Positions 34,808 through 46,603 of a stretch of 64,000 nt of DNA are shown piece by piece (the first letter of the stretch is position 1; each line of letters begins with the position of its first letter). Source of the stretch: Paramecium pentaurelia (Eukaryota; Ciliophora; Oligohymenophorea; Peniculida; Parameciidae); the NCBI GenBank assembly GCA_905183005.1, contig CAJJDO010000041.1:364101-428100 (forward strand). The letters are read 5' to 3'. The translations under genes and the position numbers were made by a program. The notes under the pieces were generated by a model, which was not told where the DNA came from, searched no databases, and saw only the letters and a list, made by a program, of their open reading frames with translations.

Positions 34808-36565
34808 TCATAGATTAAAAAACATTATAAAACTCAAACAAATAATAATGTTGTAAATTTCTTGCATTTACAATAATGTAAATTTTCTTACTTTTAAAGG
34901 AGAATATTAAGCTCCATCTGAGGGTACTGCTGCAAGTTAATATATTAACTAATAATCATTTTTATCACTTAATTTAAACTAAAACCAATATTATTATTTT
35001 GCTATTAGATATTTCTAATAAAATTTGATAAATGGATTATTTAGATAATTTAATCCATTAGAAAATTAGTATAAATCAGGAAGTGTATTTTACAATAAAT
35101 CTAATCCAATTGAAATGAATCCATCTGTTTTAAGTGTGATTGTAAAATTTAATAAATTTTCATCTGCAATAAAGAATTCTTAATTAACAGTTGGAATTTT
35201 TGGAATGATTTTTTCTATAGATTATTTTGAAATATCATATTGAGAAATAGAGACACTGTTAACATTATAATCATATGTAGTTGAATAGTCTGGATATATA
35301 AAGAATATATAAGTATATAATTGTGTTTAACTAACTTAGGGAATATAATATTATTTATTTCCATTGATCTTAGATTATGCAATCTTATTACAAAATATCC
35401 CATCTGCACTACTGACTTAATTCTATTTTAAAGATAATTAGATCATAAGATCACAAGCAATATCTCTCAAATTGATTGTCTGAAATTGTTGATATGATTA
35501 TATTTATATCTTCTTTACAGTTTATTAACTATCACATCTAATAAATGATATTGCTGATTATTATTATTAATATATTTCATCTTCACATATAGCCATTATA
35601 TTATAAATTGTATTGCTCCTTAATCCAATTAGAGTTATATCTTTATTTGAATTATCTGCCATTTAAATTGATCCATATCCTTCATATGTATTAACATTTG
35701 TATATTGCTTTCCTTATTTACTTAATAACAATTATTCTTTTATTTTAGTAATATCTAATGCTTAATTTTAATATGTATAACTATAATAAAGCATTGATTT
35801 TTTTCCACAATTAAATGTAAATACTCCTTATGCTCCAATACAAGTCCCACTATTCTTATTGACTATTGTAGAAATAGGAATAGATTATTAATTCGCAACC
35901 ACCTTTAATGTTATTGTACTAATTAAATAATAAGTTGAGTTCACTTAAAATGATATAGAAATAGAAGTGTCTACAGCTGCATTTAAAGCAGATACTTCTA
36001 TAAAAGCAAATCTTTCTCTATTTTTTTGAATAATTGTCTTACTAATTGTTTCATAAAACATTTTAATCTATAAACCTATAATTGGTATACAACTAATGAA
36101 ATCTAAAGTTATTTATCTTTTCCCTCCGACTGGAATTGTATTAAAATCAGTAGATGGAGTTATTACACATTGTTTATTAGATGGTGAAAATGAAATTACA
36201 TTCTAAGAGAACTAATATTATGTATTTTTTGTTTTAGATAAACTTAGAGTAGTTCCACTATTTTCAGTTATTCCAACATAAAAGCTAATATATTTACTAT
36301 TTATTCTTGCAATTGGGAATTGAGGACTCATAGGCAAATTACCAGATAATTAAAATTCACTCTTAAATACACTACCATCTGAAGGCCAAATTCTTATTTC
36401 TTTATTGTATTATCCAAAAGTTATTGATTAATCTTATGATGTTGATCCACTATCTGGATTATATATCTACCAAACTAAATTTATTTAACACTTAGCAATA
36501 ACAATGAGTAAATATAAATATAGCATAAATAATTAATTAATAGATGATTTTATGTTTAATTCCAT
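34808..36565 (-). CDS. secreted surface-type protein with C-terminal hydrophobic tail
   Basis: A single exon of 585 residues with no intron. An N-terminal hydrophobic segment (LFMLYLYLLIVIAKCQ) acts as signal peptide. The long ectodomain is Ser/Thr/Asn/Ile-rich and beta-strand-like (KSEFQLSGNLPMSPQFPIAR, ISFYVGITENSGTTLSLSKT, NKDITLIGLRSNTIYN), with only scattered cysteines. The last 20 residues (IYNIIICLSFIMFFNL) are hydrophobic and end at the stop, like a GPI-anchor signal. The segments resemble fibronectin-III-like or adhesin modules but no family is certain. Probably cell-surface or secreted. Confidence 0.75.
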
Positions 36566-36838
36566 CTCAATGTTTTATAAACAAATTGGAAAAAGAGTCA
36601 TAAAAAAGTATCAAAAACATTTCACAAGAAAGCATAGGATAATTACTGAAGATTAAATTAAAGAATTTAAGGAATGATTGTTTTATATTCTGATCTATTC
36701 ATCAATTTTCAAAAAAATAACTATATCAGAGTAGGAATTATAGATTTTACTCTTAGAAATATCTGTTGATACTTTCTAAAAATTCATCAAATACTAGATT
36801 TTACTCCTGATAATTAATTCCATAAGATTTATATTTAA

Positions 36839-37270
36839 ATGAGTAAGTATATGATTTAGAGTTTTAATCTATAATAATCTACTAAAAATGAAAAAGAAAT
36901 GTATGGAAAACCCTTAATTAGATATAAACTTGAATTAAATAAACTATTAACCAAAATTAAGTAATTATTATATAAATCAAAAAAAAGAATAGTAAAAATA
37001 TTTAAATTGAATAGAAATACCTAAATATTATTATATTTTTATTAAATTAGTGGATGAATTAAGGTCTTAAAGGAAGCATATTGATTAAGATAAATTTTAT
37101 TTAAATATATAATAATTTAAAACTTTAAGTAATCTAAAAACATAGTTAAATTCTAAATTTTTGAGGAATTTTAGTTTGAATCTAAAAGTGATGATTCTCT
37201 TAATGTGGTGGTGGTGAAAATAAAAAATGACTCTTACTGTAAAAAATATCAATTCTTATCTTATATTTGA
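36839..37270 (+). CDS. hypothetical protein, one-base frame discrepancy at an A-run
   Basis: Exon 1 (MSKYMIQSFNLQQSTKNEKE...LELNKLLTKIKQLLYKS) is followed by a 23-nt intron (36992-37014), exon 2 (IPKYYYIFIKLVDEL), a 26-nt intron (37064-37089) and exon 3 (IFEEFQFESKSDDSLNVVV, ending at TGA 37268-37270). The parts fit only if one extra base is present in exon 1. The likely place is the run of eight A just before intron 1. The homopolymer suggests a sequencing indel, or the gene is decaying. Helical, charged protein; function unknown. Confidence 0.45.
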
Positions 37271-37423
37271 CTTCTAGAAAAATAATAAAAAATTACTTTT
37301 TTGTATTTCTTATCTTATACTTTTTCTAATATTGTTATATGCTGTAAGACTCATTCTTTAAATATATATATAATTAGTTGCAGTCATAAAATATGAAAAT
37401 TATAAAATAAATAATAACTCTTT

Positions 37424-37460
37424 GATGTAACTGAAATTTATTTTAAAAGTCAGTTACATC
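37424..37460. repeat. 11-bp perfect inverted repeat
   Basis: gatgtaactga (37424-37434) and tcagttacatc (37450-37460) are exact reverse complements with a 15-nt AT-rich loop. This is a possible hairpin or protein-binding palindrome in the spacer before the family gene copy 2. Confidence 0.7.
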
Positions 37461-37758
37461 ACAGATTAGTTAATATTATCAATTGAGTATATTGGAATTA
37501 AATAGTTATTATAATATGGTTTTTACACTTAATCATAATAAAATTGAGAATACTTCTTATATTGATTCTAGTACAATAATCAAATTTCTTTAGATATCAC
37601 ATGATATAAAGTTTTCTGGAACAGTTATACTCAAAACAAGACAATTAGAATCCTTCTTCTCAAGTAAGATCTTTGATCAGTTAAAAAATTTGATATTTTT
37701 ATAGGCAAAGAAACGCAAATTATTTCATTAATTAATTTTACAAAACCAAACATCCTCA

Positions 37759-38420
37759 ATGTAGAATTATGCATTTCCTTACCCAACAATGTATTGTTAT
37801 TATCCAATGCAAACTTGTACTCCCTACATTGTCTATCCATAATAAATAGTTATTTAAAGTTAATTTTAGCCAATTTAATAAGAAGTATCAAATTAGAAGT
37901 GTTTTAATATCATAACTAAACAACATTTAGAGGAAACAAAACCTCCAGAAGTTTAAGATAATTACGATTACAATCTGGATGAGGAAGATTAAGATGAAAA
38001 TGATGAAGATTATAAAGTTATGCATTTAAACGAAAATCTAGAGAAAAATAAGTTAGTTAATCAATTGAATGGTTCAACTAATTTATAGAAAAACTATGCC
38101 AAGGCAATCCTTCTATATATTAAATAACAGAATCCAATTATTATAAAGGAATTAGGCTAAAAAAAAGCTATTATTTTTTATAGAGTCATTAACAAAATCC
38201 AAAATAAAATCAGAAATTTAACACATATAAGGAAATATACTAGAGATGAAGATTTCATTAGACTTTTTAGAATATTATGGTAAAATATTAATTAATAGTA
38301 TTTAGTAATAAGTTTTTGAGAAAAGATTGTGTTAGCTATATTTATAACTCAAAAATCTAATAGAAAACCAGTCATTTGAAAGGAAAACATATTATTAAAA
38401 AAAATCTAATCAAAATCTGA
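37759..38420 (+). pseudogene. small ciliate-type family protein, copy 2 (frameshifted)
   Basis: From ATG 37759 the leader is Tyr/Pro/Gln-rich (MQNYAFPYPTMYCYYPMQTC) and acidic (YNLDEEDQDENDEDYK). The family body follows: NLQKNYAKAILLYIKQQ, NKIQNKIRNLTHI, DFIRLFRILW. The frame meets TGA at 38317-38319, inside a run of five T. One base over, the family C-terminus continues (RKDCVSYIYNSKIQQKTSHL, KGKHIIKKNLIKI) to TGA 38418-38420. The single-base break is either a mutation that inactivated this copy or a homopolymer error. It is adjacent to copy 3 in the same orientation. Confidence 0.6.
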
Positions 38421-38667
38421 TTTCTTTAAGTCTATAATTATTATAAGAAGAAATTTATCTTTATTAAAATTCTATTTTTAAAATGATTATTAATCTAAAT
38501 TATGAATATCATTATTTTAATCCCTTTCAATTTCAATTTTACAAAAACTACAAAAAAAAAATTTTTGATTTTAATATTATTTTCTTATCAATAAAAACGC
38601 AAAATTCATTATAGCAATACTATATAAAACTAAATTGTATACTCTATTAAATATTAATACCTTAATT

Positions 38668-39357
38668 ATGTTCTATTCTTAATAACCTTATATCTACTTT
38701 CCATTCTATTAAACCCAAATGTGCTTTCCAATCTACTATTGTTCCATTCAACCTTTAAATCAACAATTACCTGAAAATTAGGAAAATCTATTCTAAAATT
38801 AGGCTAATTACAATCCTCAAAACAATCAAATTTATGATACTGATTAAGAAAAGAGTTATAATTCTTCAATTGAAGATGACAAAATGGACTTTGCTATCAA
38901 CAAAAATAAATAACCATTTAAATTAACAAAAAAGATTACCAAAGTCCTTGATACAACCAATTTTCATAAGAATTTTGCTAAAGCAATCGTTGCTTATGCT
39001 ATAAGACAACAAATTATCATTTTAAAGATTTTAGGTGAATAGAAAGGATAAGAATTCCTTGAACTTATTTAATCCCTAAAAAATAAACTTAGCAATTTGA
39101 CACATCTTATCAAACATACATGCAACCCAGACTTTTTAAAAACCTTTCGTATTCTTACGTAAAAACATATTATTAATTTTTAGTATGAATTTTCTTAAAA
39201 AAGAATCTATCCAATATATTTACAACTCTAAAATTTAGCAAAAGTCTAATCATTTAAGGCATAAGAATATCATCAAAAAAACTCTTTTAAGAATTTGAAT
39301 CTAAATTTATTATATTCTTTATTCATCTATTCAAAACAAAATAAACATTAATTCTGA
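38668..39357 (+). CDS. small ciliate-type family protein, copy 3
   Basis: An open frame of 229 residues. The leader is Tyr/Pro/Gln-rich (MFYSQQPYIYFPFYQTQMCF), and the body has NFHKNFAKAIVAYAIRQQ, NKLSNLTHLIKHT, DFLKTFRILTQKH and SQKRIYPIYLQLQNLAK. After that the frame ends 40 residues later in divergent sequence. The next frame instead reads SNHLRHKNIIKKTLLRI and stop, which matches the tail of copy 2. So this copy also seems to have a one-base shift near an A4 run (about 39240) before its conserved tail. Function unknown. Confidence 0.55.
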
Positions 39358-39916
39358 TTTAAATTACCTATTAATTAAAATTCATATATTAAATTTCGAT
39401 ACGTCATAAAGAAATTTAACACAATAATTTATAAATAAATCTATGATATTTTTGATCTGATATAAATTTAAGAACTCTAACAAATAAAGTGTAAACACAT
39501 ATAAATCTATATTTTTATAACATGATATATCATATTTATAATCAAATATATTTCTAAATATAATCTTATCTATCTTTAAATATTAAAAAATATTTATAAA
39601 CATGAATAAATTTGATTTAAAAGCATACAAATTTTGGAATATAGTAGAATAATCATATATATTCTATTCTCAAATTTTCCTTTGAATTTCTTTACTTTTT
39701 CTTAGGAAAATTTATTATCAACTTTATTAATACACATATTTTGTACCTATATTGAAGGATGATAAAAATGAAGATAAAACAATAATAAAGGGAAATAAAA
39801 ATGAGATTGATTATGATATTCTAGATTTCTTATCATAATGAATAAAGTAATTAATAATGAATGGATAAAAAAATATTTAAATTAATAATGTGTATATATA
39901 TATATTAATTTAATAA
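39358..39916 (+). other. spacer with a short frame containing one in-frame TGA
   Basis: Mostly AT-rich spacer. From ATG 39602 a frame of 79 codons (MNKFDLKAYKFWNIVEQSYI; KDDKNEDKTIIKGNKNEIDY) reaches a TGA at 39839-39841 but has one internal TGA at 39683-39685. No short intron removes it. It may be a small decayed gene. Confidence 0.3.
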
Positions 39917-41909
39917 ATGACAGAATATTTAAAAAAAAGACAAGCTAATGAATCATCTTCAGCATCATCTGCTGAATCACTATCATTTTCATCATCATCT
40001 TCTTCACCTTCATCATCATCATCATCATAATCTAGATCAAGGAGTTCAAGAAAACATTAATAATTAAAGAAATATCAAAAGAGTAGTAAGATGTAAACAA
40101 AAAATTAATTGTTAAAGGCTTATGCTTCATTAGATAAGATGAAGCAAAAATATTTATAAAAGATAGGTTATACTGATTAAGACAATCCTTATGGTGATAA
40201 AAATTTGGCTAAGTCTTTAATATGGAAAAGTAAATTAGATGAAAAGGGTTTACATGGAATATCTGAACATGAATTGAAAGAGAAATTAGATGATATGTTA
40301 AAAGAAATAGAAAAACTTAAATCATAAAGGTAGAAGAAATAAGAAGAGAAAATAAAATTAGAAGAAGAAAAAAATAGATTAAATAAAGAAAGGTAAATGG
40401 AAAATTATAAATAATGGATTGATAATGAAGATGCATTTTTTGAGAAAGTTGAAAAGTTAAGACCATTAATTAGAATTTAATAATAAAGGGAACTTCCTTT
40501 TGATAAATTTGTTAGAATTTGTTGTATTTATAAAGTAATATATATACTTATAATTTTAGGGTTAAATTGGACATTAAAAATAATTAGAATAAATAATGCA
40601 TAATCCATCTTAATTTATTAAGACTTTAGGTCATGAAGCTCAAAAAGTAATTCTAAATGAATCAAAAAAATAATTTGCTATAGAAATAGATAATAAAAGT
40701 AATTTTTAAGATTATTGGGCATCTATAATATCAATAGCATAAGCAGAAGTAGAATGGAGAGAATAAAGAGAGAAAGATCCAAAATGTCCTAAGTTTGGAA
40801 TATAGAGTGAATTCAAATAGGATATTAAGAAAATGTTTGAAGGCAAATCTAGAGAAGGATTAGATGAATTAGAAGGAGAAATTAATTAGATGTTAAATTA
40901 TGGAGCTGAATATAAAATAGATTTTGATTATTGGGAAAAGATTTTAAAGAAATTAAAAGTGATTAAAGCTAAAACAATATTAAAAAATTATTATGAAGTT
41001 TTTTGTAAAGAATTAAAATATAAGAGTATGAGGTAAGATAATTAATTGGTATTGGATGTAGGAATTAATACAAAGGATATTTAAATTAATGTAGAAAGAA
41101 ATGCTACAGAGAAATAATATTATTAGGTTGAAATTTAAGAATAAACAGAATATGAATGTGTTAGTCCAGATCCTGTAGATTGTGATGATTATATATTGGA
41201 AAATGATGATTTAAAATAATTAACAGATTAAAGAATAACAATTTTAACTGAATTTCTAAATAATGCAAAAATTGAATTAGAAAAATAATAATTGAAAAAG
41301 AAAAAAGAAAAGGAAAAAGAAAAAGAAAAATAGAAAGGTAAATAAAATAAATTACCTGAATTTTCAATTCCAAATAATAGAAAATTAGAAGATAATGTTG
41401 AAGGTTTAGATATTTTAGCTCAATAAATGTTTGAATATGAAAGATCAAAACCATTAGAAGAAGATGAAGTATATTTTAATGAAGTTGTACCTTAAAGACA
41501 AGAACCATCATGGAGTTAAAAATATAAATTAAAACGTCCTTAGTATTTTAATAGAGTTAAAATGGGTTTCGATTGGAATATGTATAATAAAACACATTAT
41601 GATGTTGATAATCCTCCACCTAAAACTATTTAAGGATATAAATTTAATGTTTTTTATCCAGAATTAATTGATAAAACTTAAGTATTATTTTTAATATATA
41701 TTAAGGCTCCTAAATATACTTTAGAAACTTGTGAAAATCCAGATTATTGTATTATCAGATTTATTGCAGGCCCACCTTATGAGGATTTAGCATTTTAAAT
41801 TTTATGCAAAGAATGGGATTATTCAGATCGTATGGGATTTAAATCAGTATTTTCTAGAGGCATCCTTCATTTATGGTTTAATTTCAAGAAACCTCGTTAT
41901 AGAAGATGA
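39917..41909 (+). CDS. CACTIN: cactin
   Basis: One 25-nt intron (40535-40559) gives 655 residues with exact frame. The N-terminus is low-complexity Ser (TCA codon repeats, 39949-40028) with RS-like residues. Then come the cactin mid-domain (KIGYTDQDNPYGDKNLAKSL; WIDNEDAFFEKVEKLRPLIR) and the diagnostic C-terminal domain (YKFNVFYPELIDKTQ; CIIRFIAGPPYEDLAFQIL; GILHLWFNFKKPRYRR at the very end). Cactin is a conserved spliceosome-associated nuclear protein. In a genome with many tiny introns it would serve splicing (inference). The length is close to other protist cactins. Confidence 0.95.
39949..40028 (+). repeat. TCA/TCT microsatellite coding for poly-Ser
   Basis: An imperfect tca/tct triplet run inside the first exon of cactin encodes the serine-rich N-terminus. 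Length variation here would change only the Ser tract. Confidence 0.75.
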
Positions 41910-41954
41910 TTTAAATGTTATTTTTAATTAGTTGAAAATAATTATAAATTTGTT

Positions 41955-42389
41955 ATGAGTTTTGCTAAAAAGCCTTTACCTATTAAAGGATCGAAAAAAT
42001 TAGAAAAATCACCACTTGAATAAATTCAAATAATATTAGGAAATGAATATACAGTTGAATAGATATAAAATGTCTTAAATTAAACAACTGATATATAGAA
42101 TGCAATAAAAATATTGAAATCAGAAAGGGAAGCTTTATAAAACAATAGTAAAGTACTAAAATTTTAGTAGTTAAATAAAGCATAATAAATCTAAAAACGG
42201 TTGAATAAATATAATAGTAATTGGATAAAAAAAGTGTTAGGAGAATAGGATTTAGATAAGAATAAAGAAATGGTAAATATGATATAAATATAAATGGAGA
42301 AGATAATTATAGATTCAGAATTACATAAACAAATAATTTATAATTTTAGTATTCCATCTCGTGATCATTATAATAATAATCAATCATGA
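41955..42389 (+). CDS. small helical hypothetical protein
   Basis: A single exon of 144 residues (MSFAKKPLPIKGSKKLEKSP...). It is helical and Gln/Lys/Glu-rich, with EQIQIILGNEYTVEQIQNVL, AIKILKSEREALQNNSKVLK and RLNKYNSNWIKKVLGEQ. Probably a short coiled coil. It starts 45 bp after cactin on the same strand. No family is recognised; a scaffold or tether subunit role would be a guess. Confidence 0.6.
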
Positions 42390-42817
42390 GATATATTAAT
42401 ACTCAATTAATAAGTTTCTTTAAATTTTTAGATATAAAATAATAATTTTTGTATTTATGACTTTTATTGTATCAATTGAAAATTAATTTATGTATTAGGT
42501 AATGAAAAATGGACAACAGGAAATTTATAAAAGCGGATAATTAGAATTTTATTTTTGAATTCAAGACATTAAATTACAAAATATATTACTTAAAATTTCG
42601 AAATTGCTGAAAAGATGATAAAATTAATTAGTTTTACTAATAATGAATAGGATGGTTATGTAAATACACATTGAATAAGATAAATAAAATGTGTTAAAGT
42701 AGAAAGTGATTATTTTATCGTGTAATAATAAGTTTTTATATTAATATTTTATCGTAAAGTCAAGGATATTATAATATGATAGACAGATAATTTGTGAAAG
42801 TATAAGCAATTCATTGG
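42390..42817. other. spacer before the histidine kinase
   Basis: Short TGA-broken frames only (for example FEIAEKMIKLISFTNNEQDG near 42600). No supported gene. Confidence 0.4.
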
Positions 42818-45277
42818 ATGTCATTTTGTTACTCTGTTTATTTCTATATCTAAAATAGAAATACAAGTAATTTATTATGTTTGGTAATCATATGCCTTTT
42901 ATCCCCCTTTGTTATGCTATTTCATTATGCTAAATTGAGAGCGAAAATGATTGGAACTATATTCTGTATTCAAATAGATTTGATCTGTCTAATAATTCTG
43001 AATTAAGAAAACTTAAACCATGCTTCTTATGCTTAATTAATGATATGTTAATACCTTTCAAAAGATCTTATTAAGTAAGTGTAGACATAAAATCAGCTTT
43101 TAATAAATCCTATGTCTTTTTATTATGGCATAACAATACTTGTATGTGCATTTTAGTAAATATATTTACATACTGTGAGTGAGTTTCACTCAGAATAACC
43201 ACAATTAATGTTGTGTTTATTACTTTCCTTTTAAGAAAGCATAGCATTAAAAAAGAAAAATTAAAGTTAATTGAATACTACAATTCCAAATGAAGGTGGA
43301 CCAATGTAGAAATTGGATAGTTTAGCAAAAAGAGTAGTTTCTATGGTTGATAGTGATAAAAATTTTATATTAGATTAATCAAAGGAGAGTGCAAGAATAC
43401 TTTGCAATAATTTTAGCAATATTTAATAACATTATATCAATTCAGAAATTATTTTTAATTCTCTTGACTTCTTACAAGAAGGATTAATAGTATTAGATGT
43501 ATAAGATGAAAAAACTCAATCTTACAAAATATAATATGTAAATAATGCAACAAGAGTATTATTTGGTCGTGAATAAGAAGGAGAGATTTTATATATTTTA
43601 GAGAGTTTAAATACATTACATATTTAAAATTAAGATATCTAAGATGATCCTAATTCAAGAAGAGAATCTATTTAATAAAGATTATCAAATTTACAACATT
43701 CTCGTATTTGTAAATCTATCTTTCTTTAAAAAGAATTGTTTTGTTCAGTGAAATAGCCACTTTTGGATTTTTAAACGTTTGACAAATATCAAACAATTAG
43801 TATGAAAGATTTACTTGAAAAAATGATATAAGCAAGAAAAACAGATGTTATAACAGTGAATACTCATTTTAGTGGTAGTATTACATTAAACACTAATAAA
43901 AATATAACAATTTCATAATCTAATACAGGATGTTAATCAAGACATGATTAAAATGAAAGATTAATGGAATTCACTTTAACACTTACTAAAGATAGAAGTA
44001 TATTAATAATTTGTAGAGATGTAACACATAGATAGAAAATAAGATATTTAAAAGATTATGATATATAAAAATCTAAGATGTTATCATTTGTAAGTCATGA
44101 ATATAGACAACCATTAGGTTGTATTATATAGATGATTGAATGTGTTCTTTTATATCCAATTATAACAACTAATTCAGATATAACTGAAAATTTATAAGTA
44201 GCCTTGGATAATTCTAAATATATGTTAAATTTATCTAATGATTTATTAGATTTGGCTTAAATTAAGAATGGTAAATTCAAAATTAATAAAGTATCTTTTA
44301 ACATTGAAAATTTAATTAATGATTGTATTAAAATGTTTGCATTAAAGGCTAGATTGAAAGATCTTTAATTATTAACTGAATTCAGTACTAATATTCCAAA
44401 ATTTATAATATCAGATAAAAATAGACTAAAACAAATCATTGTGAATCTATTAAGCAATGCTTTTAAATTTACTTGTAGCAAAATAGAAATTATAATTTAG
44501 CTTTAGTCTACTTTTTTAAGAATAGGAGTTAGAGATGATGGTATTGGAATTAGTAATGAGGAACAATAAATGTTATTTAAGGCATTTTCTAAAGTAAATT
44601 CGGAAGAAAGCAAAAAATTAAATGAATAAGGTGTTGGTTTAGGATTAGTTATTAGTAATTAGATTGCCTAAACTATAGGATGTAGTGGTTTAAATATAGA
44701 ATCTAGAAAAGATCAAGACAACCATTATTCTTTCTTTTATTTCGATATGTAAATTGAATTGCCTGAAAAAAGAAAAGTGGCAAGTTTTAAAATTCCTGAA
44801 ATTTATCCTCTTTATTAAGAAGTTGATGAAATTATTACATTGAATCAGGAATAATAAAAAATAACTCAAGATATTATTTCGTATTGTTCTCATTATTTGA
44901 TTGTTGATGATGAATGTTTTAATGTATTTGCCTTCAGTAAAATTTTAAAAGGAGTTCTGAAAAATAATAACCAATAAATTGATGTAGAATCTGCTCTTTC
45001 TGGTAAGGAGTCTATTGAAAAAGTGAAAAATAAAAAATGCAACAATTCATGTTAAGGATATAAACTAATATTTATGGATATAGAAATGCCCATTATGAAT
45101 GGAATTCAAACTACTAAATAAATATTGGCTGTAAATCCTAGTTAGATCATTATTGGCTGTAGTGGCTATACAGATTACTAAGACAAAAAGAAGTGCTTAG
45201 ATGCAGGAATGTCAGATTATATCACCAAACCTGTAAACGAAATAGAACTTCAAGAAATACTAAAGAGATATTTATGA
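42818..45277 (+). CDS. membrane-bound hybrid histidine kinase
   Basis: A single 819-residue exon. Several N-terminal hydrophobic segments (LLCLVIICLLSPFVMLFHY; MIGTIFCIQIDLICLIIL; FYYGITILVCAFQQIYL) form the membrane part, followed by a PAS-like linker. The phosphoacceptor H-box is LSFVSHEYRQPLGCIIQ. The ATPase domain has N-box IVNLLSNAFKFT, GVRDDGIGI and GVGLGLVIS. A C-terminal receiver carries IVDDE, phosphorylatable Asp in LIFMDIEMPIMNG, GCSGYTD and the Lys in YITKPV. All key phosphorelay residues are present. Such kinases are expanded in ciliates; the signal sensed is unknown. A second hybrid kinase lies at 52637. Confidence 0.93.
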
Positions 45278-45329
45278 ATAAATATTATTATTATTTCTAA
45301 TCGTTTTTCGATAACCCAACTATGTGAAA

Positions 45330-46472
45330 TCATCTTTCATATAATTCACTTGATCCACCATAACGAGCTTGAATATCCCAAAAAATATTTTAAAGTGCTT
45401 GAGTTAATGACAAAGGTCTAACACATAAATCATCGATTGTTTTTGATCCAACTTAAACTACCATATCATCTCCATGTTTTAAGATATAATCAATATTGAA
45501 ATACTTCCAGTTTGGAATATATTAAGCTAATTAAATAATTTTATTTACCAATTTTTAGTAATAATTATTTGTCAATATGTGCTAATTTTGGTGGTCTTTA
45601 AACAATATTGTGAAACATTTCATAACATTCTAACAAAGTATATACATGAGGACCTCCCAATTCATATGTTTATCCTATAGTCTCTGGCATTTTTAAAGCA
45701 TTTAACATAGCTTATGCCACATCTTGAACAAAAATCTAATTTATTTATAAATTCTTACAGGTTGTCTTTTTGCTTAACAATTATCTGGTACAATATTAAA
45801 ATTATGGAAATATCTCTTCTGAACTTACCAATGATAAGCAAAATCATCATTATCTCCAACCATTACACTTGGTCTGAAAATAGTTGCATTTGGAAAAGCA
45901 TTTAATACCTATTTTAATTTTATGATCTACTTCCTATTCTCCTATATATTTAGTTTATAAATCTAATGATTCAGCATGAGGATTTGCACCACAAGCAGAA
46001 AAATGAATAAATCTGATCACTCCTGAATTTTTAGCACATGCTTCAGCTATTCTTTTAGGCACTGTTATATTAATCCATTCAAAATCCTTTCTATTTTTTA
46101 AATGCTTTCTTGGACCTAGTAAATTAACAACAACATTTGAATTTTTCATTGTCCACTCTATCATCTCTTTATTATCATAATTCATATCATGTAATAACCA
46201 ATTTTAACCAGGTCCTGATGTTGTCTTTAATTCTCTTACATGATCTTCATAATTATATCTTCATCAAAATTTAATCCTTACTAGTGATTGTGAGGAAATA
46301 TTAACTCTGATCCTATATTTCCAAGTATACCACCCATATATATTCCTGAAAAACTAGTACCTCCATGAATAGTTGCTCTTATTCCTGATGGAGTATGTTT
46401 ACCACCCTTATCAAAAATATGTAATTTAGGTCTTTACAATACTCCAAAATTGAATTTCAATACTTTTTACAT
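45330..46472 (-). CDS. NDUFA9: mitochondrial complex I subunit NDUFA9 (39 kDa)
   Basis: Four introns (23, 22, 23 and 22 nt) give 350 residues with exact frame. The protein is an atypical short-chain dehydrogenase: GGTSFSGIYMGGILGNIGSE (Rossmann glycines), NSNVVVNLLGPRKHLKNRKD, RIAEACAKNSGVIRFIHFSA, ATIFRPSVMVGDNDDFAYHW, QDVAQAMLNALKMPETIGQT and YELGGPHVYTLLECYEM. These match NDUFA9 order. The subunit binds NADPH and helps assemble the matrix arm of complex I. The N-terminal 25 residues are basic/aromatic and could be the import presequence. The tRNA gene lies 57 bp upstream in the same orientation. Confidence 0.92.
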
Positions 46473-46529
46473 ATAATATATATTAAAATTAAAACTAATT
46501 ATTACAACCAGATAAAATAAAAAAAATTC

Positions 46530-46603
46530 TGCCTTTGGTGGGGGTCGATCCCACGACCTCGAGATTATGAGACTCGCGCTCTAACCAACTGAGCTACAAG
46601 GGC
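46530..46603 (-). tRNA. tRNA-Met (anticodon CAT)
   Basis: The minus strand reads GCCCTTGTAGCTCAGTTGG..., with D-loop AGTTGGTTAGAG, anticodon loop CTCATAA (CAT), T-arm GTGGGATCGACCCCCAC and discriminator A, without encoded CCA. It folds as a standard cloverleaf. The acceptor stem has one apparent C-A opposition at position 4:69. A-box (TAGCTCAGTTGG) and B-box (GGATCGACCCC) promoters are intact. It is most likely elongator methionine tRNA. The downstream T-rich run on this strand (ttttttttattt) fits a Pol III terminator. Confidence 0.9.

Noticed and set aside
37631..37840. Minus-strand frame of 69 residues opposite family copy 2
   Set aside because: The plus strand over the same DNA encodes the conserved leader of the family gene; the minus frame is its shadow.
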